Shown here piece by piece: positions 23,676 to 28,667 of a stretch of 28,667 nucleotides of DNA. This DNA is from Aliicoccus persicus_A. Lineage in GTDB: Bacteria > Bacillota > Bacilli > Staphylococcales > Salinicoccaceae. The position numbers were made by a program, and so were the translations under genes. Below the pieces are notes generated by a model. The model was not told the origin of the DNA, did no database searches, and saw nothing but the letters and a program-made list of their open reading frames with translations. The DNA is taken from the NCBI GenBank assembly GCA_020741755.1, contig DYYI01000045.1, positions 1 to 28,667 of the forward strand, written 5' to 3'. The stretch's first letter is position 1. Every line of letters starts with the position of its first letter.

Positions 23676-24722
23676 TTACCTTTCAACTTGTTCATTTAAT
23701 ATTTCTCTTAACTCTTCTGTCTCGCCTGTTTTATCTCTCATCATTAACTTAGTAAATGCTTCTTCCTGTGAAATACCATGGAACAAATAATGATATAAGA
23801 CATTCGTAATCGGCATTTCTACATTATATTTTTGAGATAAAGCATATGCGGCTTTTGTCGTATTTACGCCTTCAACAACCATTCCCATCTCAGCTTGTGC
23901 TTCTTCTAACGACATGCCACTTGAGAGCATAATACCACAGCGATAATTTCTGGAATGCATACTCGTTGCTGTAACGATTAAATCCCCGATTCCAGTTAAA
24001 CCTAAAAATGTAAGCGGATCTGCACCTATTTTTGTACCGAGTCTTGTGATTTCTTGAAGACCACGTGTAATTGTAGCGGCTTTCGTGTTATCACCAAATC
24101 CAAGTCCGTGAAGCAGTCCGATTGACAAGGCGATAATATTTTTAAGTGCCCCACCGATTTCTACGCCAATGATATCATCACTCGTGTAGACTCTAAAATA
24201 CCGATTCATGAACACATCTTGTATTTTACGTAAATCTGTCGGATACTTTGATGCGAGTACAACGGTTGATGGTTGACGAAGCGCTACTTCCTCTGCGTGT
24301 GAAGGACCAGATAATACTGATAAAGAATCAATATATGCTGCATCGATTTCTTCTACAATAACGTCCGACACAAACATATTTGTATTAAGTTCTAGACCTT
24401 TCGCAATATGAACGAGGATTAACTTTTTTTTGTGTGTTTGATTTAGACGGTTTATCTCACGACAAACAGGACGCATTGCATTAACTGGTACCGCTAAAAC
24501 GATTAATTCAGCATGAACTAATGCATCCTCTAAAGATGTTGTTGCTCTAATATTAGAAGGTAAGACCACTTCTTTTAAATATTGTGAATTCGTGTGTTCA
24601 TTGTTGATCTCATCTACGACTTCTTGATTTCGTCCATACATCAGCGTGTCATTATTATTATCATCAATAACAACAGATAGACTTGTTCCGAAACTTCCAG
24701 TACCGATTATTGAGACTTTCAC
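23676..24722 (-). CDS. gpsA: Glycerol-3-phosphate dehydrogenase [NAD(P)+]
   Basis: GpsA reduces dihydroxyacetone phosphate to sn-glycerol 3-phosphate, the backbone for phospholipid synthesis. The dinucleotide-binding loop GTGSFG is at 7-12, the conserved KGLE lysine at 109, SGPSHAEEVA at 138-147 and the catalytic Lys194 in GGALKNIIAL. Length 348 is typical. The start is GTG, with AGGAGGT about seven bases upstream. It follows der by 11 bases and precedes yphE. Its product is used by PlsC-type acylation, whose gene lies a few genes upstream. Confidence 0.97.
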   Translation of the reverse strand: MKVSIIGTGSFGTSLSVVIDDNNNDTLMYGRNQEVVDEINNEHTNSQYLKEVVLPSNIRATTSLEDALVHAELIVLAVPVNAMRPVCREINRLNQTHKKKLILVHIAKGLELNTNMFVSDVIVEEIDAAYIDSLSVLSGPSHAEEVALRQPSTVVLASKYPTDLRKIQDVFMNRYFRVYTSDDIIGVEIGGALKNIIALSIGLLHGLGFGDNTKAATITRGLQEITRLGTKIGADPLTFLGLTGIGDLIVTATSMHSRNYRCGIMLSSGMSLEEAQAEMGMVVEGVNTTKAAYALSQKYNVEMPITNVLYHYLFHGISQEEAFTKLMMRDKTGETEELREILNEQVER

Positions 24723-24733
24723 TGAGCGACCTC

Positions 24734-26044
24734 CTAATTTCTTTTTCTACCCATTATATGGATAGGTGTACCTGTAAAATCAAAAGCGCGTCTAAACTGG
24801 TTTTCAATATAGCGCTTATAACTAAAGTGTAGCAATTCTGTATCATTTACAAACAATACAAACGTCGGTGGTGCAACACTGACTTGTGTACCGTAGAATA
24901 TATTTAATCTCCGGCCTTTATCAGTTGGTGTTGGATTCATGCTTACACTATCCACGATAACTTCGTTTAATGTGCTTGAAGGTATGCGTTTTTTATGCGA
25001 CTCATCCACTTGACGAATGAGTGGAAATACCGTGTTCAAACGAGATTTTGTCTTTGCTGATACGAACGTAATTGGCGCATAATCCAAAAATTGAAATGCA
25101 TTGCGAATTTCATCTTCAAATTTCTTCATCGTTTTGTCGTCTTTTTCTACAGCATCCCATTTATTAACAACGATGACGATTGCTCTACCTTCTTCATGTG
25201 CAAGACCTGCGACACGTTTATCTTGTTCAATAATACCACGTTCACCATCTAGGATGACAAGTACCACATCAGAGCGTTCAATGGCACGTCGTGCTCTTAA
25301 AATAGAATATTTCTCAGTTGCTTCGTAAATCTTTCCTCGTTTACGCATACCCGCTGTGTCAATCAGCGTGTATTCTTCACCATCTACAGTGTATTTTGTA
25401 TCAATTGCATCACGTGTTGTACCTTCAATATCCGATACAATAACACGTTCTTCACCTAATATAGCATTGATTAGGCTAGATTTTCCGACATTTGGTCGTC
25501 CAATTAATGACACTTTTACTGAATCATCAACTGCCTCACCTAAATCTAACATTTTAACGTGATCTATTGCGACATCCAGCACATCACCTAAGCCGAGACC
25601 GTGTGATCCTGAAACTGGGTAAGGGTCACCTAATCCGAGTTCATAAAAGTCATAGATATCATTACGCATTTCAAAATTATCAATCTTATTCACGACAAGA
25701 ATGACGGGTTTACCTGACTTTTGTAGTAGTCGTGCGACAAATCGATCGTCGTCTGTCACACCTTCTCTACCGTTACAAATCATGAGTATGACGTCTGATT
25801 CTAATATTGCGATTTCAGCTTGCATTTTAATTTGTACTTGGAATGGCGCATCTTCGATTTCTATACCACCTGTATCAATGACATTGAATTCATAATTTAA
25901 CCATTCACCACTGCCATAGAGTCTGTCACGTGTGACTCCAGGTGTATCTTCTACAATCGCTTTTCTTTCTCCGATAATACGGTTGAACAGTGTAGACTTC
26001 CCTACATTGGGACGTCCGACCACTGCAATCGATGGTCTATGCAT
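24734..26044 (-). CDS. der: Ribosome biogenesis GTPase Der (EngA)
   Basis: Der is an essential GTPase with two tandem G domains and a C-terminal KH-like domain, needed for maturation of the 50S ribosomal subunit. The first P-loop GRPNVGKS is at 10-17 and the second near 182-189; NKID and NKWD supply guanine specificity. From the ATG at 26044 the product has 436 residues, as in Bacillus, and GGAGGG is eight bases upstream. An ATG two codons earlier is too close to that site. It follows rpsA after a terminator. Confidence 0.97.
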   Translation of the reverse strand: MHRPSIAVVGRPNVGKSTLFNRIIGERKAIVEDTPGVTRDRLYGSGEWLNYEFNVIDTGGIEIEDAPFQVQIKMQAEIAILESDVILMICNGREGVTDDDRFVARLLQKSGKPVILVVNKIDNFEMRNDIYDFYELGLGDPYPVSGSHGLGLGDVLDVAIDHVKMLDLGEAVDDSVKVSLIGRPNVGKSSLINAILGEERVIVSDIEGTTRDAIDTKYTVDGEEYTLIDTAGMRKRGKIYEATEKYSILRARRAIERSDVVLVILDGERGIIEQDKRVAGLAHEEGRAIVIVVNKWDAVEKDDKTMKKFEDEIRNAFQFLDYAPITFVSAKTKSRLNTVFPLIRQVDESHKKRIPSSTLNEVIVDSVSMNPTPTDKGRRLNIFYGTQVSVAPPTFVLFVNDTELLHFSYKRYIENQFRRAFDFTGTPIHIMGRKRN

Positions 26045-26066
26045 TGGCATAACCCTCCTTTTTCAC

Positions 26067-26095
26067 AAAATAAAAGAGCGATTTATATCGCTCTT
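26067..26095 (-). terminator. Terminator after rpsA
   Basis: On the minus strand AAGAGCGAT, a 4-base loop and ATCGCTCTT are followed by TTTATTTT. It lies about 45 bases after the rpsA stop and just before the der ribosome binding site. Confidence 0.85.
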
Positions 26096-26140
26096 AATAT
26101 TATCATATATTGATTTTTCTATCATGAGACAATGTATCGA

Positions 26141-27535
26141 TTAACCTTTGAAGTCCTTAAACTTATCTCCGAACAAATCACCTAGTGTTGGTTCATCCGA
26201 ATTTGAATCATCTGAGTACACTTTAGGTGTTGATTCTTTTTTCGGTCTAGCCTGTTGCTTTGGACGATCAGCTTGTTCCTGAGTCGCTTTGATTGATAAA
26301 GAAATCTTTTCTTCTTCTTCATTAATCGATAAAATTTTGACTTGAATTTCTTGATTCACTTCAAGCACATCACTTGGTACATTGACGTGATCATAGCTAA
26401 TTTCAGAAACGTGAACTAATCCTTCAACACCCGGTGCAACTTCAACAAAGGCACCAAAGTCAACTAAACGTTTAACGACACCGTCTAACACATCATCTTG
26501 AGCATGTTGCTCAACAAACGATGTAAATGGGCTTTGACCCGCTTGTTTAATCGACAAGCTAACGCGTTCTTCTTCAGGTTTAATATCTAAGATTTTCACT
26601 TCAACTTTTTGTCCGATTTCAACAGCATCTTCAACTTTTTCAACACGTGAATAGCTCAGCTGAGAAATATGCACAAGACCATCAATGTTACCTAAATCAA
26701 CAAATGCACCGAAGTTTGTCGTACGTACAACTGTACCTTCAACAATATCTCCAACATTTAATGATTCAAGTTGTGCTTTTTTATTCTCATTCTTTTCGCT
26801 TTCAACGATGCGTTTTCTGTTTAGGATGACGCGGTTTTTATCGAATTCAATTTCTTCAATTTTTACTTCTAACTCTTGATCCGCAAATTGTTCCAAATCT
26901 TCAACAAATGAGTCTGAAATGAGTGATGCAGGAATGAAACCACGCACACCAACATCAAGTACTAAACCAGCTTTAACGACTTCAGTTACTTTACCAGTAA
27001 TAGTTTCATCGTTATTTTTCTTTTCTTCAAGTGATTCATAAACCTTTGTTTCTTCTAATTTTCTAATTGAAAGAATCACGTTTTGACGATTTTCCTCATT
27101 TTCAACCTTAATAACAACGCCTGAAATCTGATCATCGATGTTTACAACTTCTTCTGGTTTTTCAATGCGTTGATTTGTAAGCTGACTAATCGGAACGATA
27201 CCTTCAAAATCAGTACCATCGATGTGAGCTTTTATAAATTTATCTTCAATTTTATATACAGTTCCTGTGACAACGTCATCGATGTTAAATGGAAGTGCTT
27301 CTGTTGCTTCAGCACTTTCAGCTGATTCAGTGTTTTCTGCTGATTCAGTGTTTTCTGCTGATTCAGTGTTTTCTACTGATTCAGTGTTTTCTGCTGATTC
27401 AGTGTTTTCAACAGTGTTTTCAACAGTGTCTTCAGCACCTTCACTTTCGTCATTCTTTTTTTCTTCTTCTTTCTCGTTGCCCTCAAGCGCTTCGTTTTCT
27501 ACCGTGTTCTCTTCGTTAAAGTTCTCTATCGTCAT
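26141..27535 (-). CDS. rpsA: 30S ribosomal protein S1 homologue with acidic repeat extension
   Basis: This 464-residue protein has four S1 RNA-binding domains (about 85-159, 176-243, 260-331 and 347-416), the last two with the canonical FGAFV...GLVH(I/V)S pattern. Firmicutes S1-like proteins (YpfD in Bacillus, about 380 residues) bind mRNA, but their place on the ribosome is looser than in E. coli. The first 80 residues are an added acidic, disordered region with tandem ENTESA repeats (about 44-73), encoded by an 18-bp minisatellite. The C-terminus ends in a Lys/Pro-rich linker and TLGDLFGDKFKDFKG. TTGGAGGAG precedes the ATG. It lies between plsC and der, the conserved location. Confidence 0.95.
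   Translation of the reverse strand: MTIENFNEENTVENEALEGNEKEEEKKNDESEGAEDTVENTVENTESAENTESVENTESAENTESAENTESAESAEATEALPFNIDDVVTGTVYKIEDKFIKAHIDGTDFEGIVPISQLTNQRIEKPEEVVNIDDQISGVVIKVENEENRQNVILSIRKLEETKVYESLEEKKNNDETITGKVTEVVKAGLVLDVGVRGFIPASLISDSFVEDLEQFADQELEVKIEEIEFDKNRVILNRKRIVESEKNENKKAQLESLNVGDIVEGTVVRTTNFGAFVDLGNIDGLVHISQLSYSRVEKVEDAVEIGQKVEVKILDIKPEEERVSLSIKQAGQSPFTSFVEQHAQDDVLDGVVKRLVDFGAFVEVAPGVEGLVHVSEISYDHVNVPSDVLEVNQEIQVKILSINEEEEKISLSIKATQEQADRPKQQARPKKESTPKVYSDDSNSDEPTLGDLFGDKFKDFKG
27321..27410. repeat. 18-bp in-frame minisatellite in rpsA
   Basis: Five 18-bp units lie head to tail (27321, 27339, 27357, 27375, 27393), near identical to GCTGATTCAGTGTTTTCT on the + strand. On the coding strand each encodes the six residues ENTESA/V. 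Two 12-bp units (27411-27434) follow. The unit is a multiple of three, so slippage would change length without a frameshift. Confidence 0.92.
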
Positions 27536-27580
27536 GTCGGCTCCTCCAATGGCTATCTATAAATAGAATTATATATATAT

Positions 27581-27610
27581 AAACTTCTTATAAATATGAA
27601 GTTTTGTCAA
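27581..27610 (-). promoter_or_regulatory. rpsA leader: -35-like TTGACA next to a hairpin
   Basis: On the minus strand a perfect TTGACA (27610-27605) is directly followed by the inverted repeat AAACTTC-10 nt-GAAGTTT and then an alternating TA tract. No -10 is correctly spaced from that -35. The region between plsC and rpsA (149 bp) probably holds the rpsA promoter, but its exact position is not clear. Confidence 0.3.
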
Positions 27611-27684
27611 GTAAATTCAGCTAATTAACGAATAATTTATGATTTCTTAATCATTTGATTACATTCATCAAAGTGTGAATCAAA

Positions 27685-28257
27685 TCACTTCTCAATTAAC
27701 TTTAAAATTTCTTTCCGTAGCAGTTGCGTTAATTCTTTACGTTTAACACCAGATTCAATGACCGATGTCACATCGATTGGTTTTCCGTAAGTGATTGTAA
27801 CACCTTCCTTACGGTTGTACTTTCCTGTAATAGCTGTCGGGACAATTTGTGCTTTTGATTTCATTGCAATAAAGCTCGCACCTTCTTGAAAGTCACCGAG
27901 TTCATCTGTTTTACTGCGCGTACCTTCTGGGAAGATCAGCAACATGTTCCCTTCTTCAAGTACTTCGACAGACTTTTTCAGTGCCGCACGGTCTGATTTC
28001 CCTCGAGATACTGGAAATGCATTCAATTTAGAAATTACAAAGCCAAGTATAGGAATTTTAAATAACTCCTCTTTTGCGAAAAAGGCAAGTTCTCTTCTTA
28101 TTGTCACCGCGACGAGCGGCGGATCAAGTTCAGACTTGTGCATCGATGCGATGATAACTGGGCCTTCCTTGGGAATGTTATCTTCACTGACAACATTAAT
28201 CTTGTAGCGTATTTTCATATATAATTTAACAACATTTTTTACGAATGTATAAAACAT
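27685..28257 (-). CDS. plsC: 1-acyl-sn-glycerol-3-phosphate acyltransferase
   Basis: PlsC adds the second fatty acid to lysophosphatidic acid, giving phosphatidic acid at the inner face of the membrane. The catalytic HX4D motif is HKSELD (40-45), and the glycerophosphate-binding FPEGTRS is at 109-115. The 190-residue length is usual for Firmicutes PlsC, and the N-terminus is hydrophobic/amphipathic. Its ATG shares one base with the cmk stop (TAATG), so the two are coupled. The order cmk-plsC-rpsA is that of Bacillus. Confidence 0.94.
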   Translation of the reverse strand: MFYTFVKNVVKLYMKIRYKINVVSEDNIPKEGPVIIASMHKSELDPPLVAVTIRRELAFFAKEELFKIPILGFVISKLNAFPVSRGKSDRAALKKSVEVLEEGNMLLIFPEGTRSKTDELGDFQEGASFIAMKSKAQIVPTAITGKYNRKEGVTITYGKPIDVTSVIESGVKRKELTQLLRKEILKLIEK

Positions 28258-28667
28258 TACTGGTCACCTCTCACGATTTCTTCTGCTAGTTCTATTATTT
28301 TTTGTGTTACTTCTTCTATCGTCATGTATGAAGTATCTAAAAACAATGCATCTTCAGCTTTTCTGAGCGGAGATAATGCTCGGCTTTTATCTTGTTCATC
28401 ACGCTTTCTAATCTGCTCAGTGAGCGTACGCATGTCGATTTCAATTCCTTTTTTCTGTTCTTCGATAAATCGACGTTCTGCTCGCACTTCTGGTGATGCA
28501 TTCATATAAATTTTTAACTCAGAATCTGGTAATACTGTGGTGCCAATATCACGTCCGTCCATCACGACACCTTTATCTTTAGCGATTTCTCGTTGCATGT
28601 CCACTAAAAATTCTCTGACGATTTTCAAGCTCGATACGCGACTGACATTTTGATTGACTTCCATGCT
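28257..28667 (-). CDS. cmk: Cytidylate kinase (partial; N-terminus beyond the window)
   Basis: Cmk phosphorylates CMP and dCMP. The visible C-terminal part (about 137 codons of roughly 220) contains EVNQNVSRVSS, the substrate-binding VVMDGRDIGTTVLPDSELKIYMNAS and the lid-region RRFIEEQKKG. The reading frame runs unbroken to the right edge, and the P-loop N-terminus (G-P-A-G-S-G-K-S type) must lie outside. The internal ATG at 28664 is not the real start. Confidence 0.95.
   Translation of the reverse strand, partial: SMEVNQNVSRVSSLKIVREFLVDMQREIAKDKGVVMDGRDIGTTVLPDSELKIYMNASPEVRAERRFIEEQKKGIEIDMRTLTEQIRKRDEQDKSRALSPLRKAEDALFLDTSYMTIEEVTQKIIELAEEIVRGDQ

Noticed and set aside
26685..26879. + strand frames opposite rpsA, and similar frames opposite der, dinG, cca and cmk
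   Set aside because: They lie entirely antisense to well-supported genes, lack ribosome binding sites and show no recognisable domains.
27267..27566. 99-codon + strand frame of Ser/Phe/Val repeats opposite rpsA
   Set aside because: It is the antisense reading of the 18-bp minisatellite; any in-frame repeat gives such open frames, and the product looks like no known protein.

Overview
The window is a stretch of conserved, AT-rich Firmicutes chromosome. I place it in or near the Staphylococcaceae, in a deep-branching, halotolerant-type lineage such as the Salinicoccus/Jeotgalicoccus/Nosocomiicoccus group; the genus cannot be fixed from this sequence alone. Both the S. aureus-like block (dinG-birA-cca-bshA, hup-hepS-menG-hepT-ndk) and the Bacillus-like order (cmk-plsC-rpsA-der-gpsA-yphE-yphF; ypiA-ypiB-ypiF-qcrA-qcrB-qcrC-ypjA) are recognisable. 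Unlike S. aureus, as I recall it, the window keeps a menaquinol:cytochrome c reductase, aspB, yphE and yphF. Unlike Bacillus, it has no spoIVA, mtrAB or trp genes at the expected places, which fits a non-spore-former.

Layout. At 1-2538 (+ strand) lies the end of a nickel/peptide-type ABC transporter operon: the last codons of an upstream gene, a NikE/OppF-type ATPase that ends in a terminator, and a family-5 substrate-binding protein. At 2539-2911 is a convergent intergenic region holding a strong 14-bp hairpin and a 41-bp tandem repeat array with about seven units; this is the least explained DNA in the window. From 2912 to the right edge every gene is on the minus strand. Read in transcription order from the right edge they are: cmk (partial), plsC, rpsA, der, gpsA, yphE, yphF, hup, hepS, menG, hepT, ndk, aroB, TPR protein (ypiA), ypiB, ypiF, qcrA, qcrB, qcrC, ypjA, yugP-type zinc peptidase, bshA, cca, birA, dinG, aspB, asnS, dnaD, nth, ypoC.

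Functions. The minus-strand genes cover nucleotide and phospholipid synthesis (cmk, plsC, gpsA, ndk), translation and ribosome assembly (rpsA, der, asnS, cca), nucleoid and DNA replication/repair (hup, dinG, dnaD, nth), the menaquinone pathway (aroB, hepS, hepT, menG), the respiratory complex that oxidises menaquinol (qcrABC), bacillithiol synthesis (bshA) and biotin attachment (birA). The menaquinone side-chain and methylation genes lie a few kilobases from the complex that uses the product. Many genes overlap by a few bases (ATGA type), and several begin with TTG or GTG behind strong ribosome binding sites.

I found no phage, insertion sequence, CRISPR, tRNA or rRNA, and no clear new multi-gene system. 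The observations most worth following are the 41-bp hairpin-forming array, the cysteine-free and therefore non-lipidated binding protein, the in-frame 18-bp minisatellite in the N-terminus of ribosomal protein S1, and a DinG-type protein that lacks the iron-sulfur cysteines but keeps its motor motifs.
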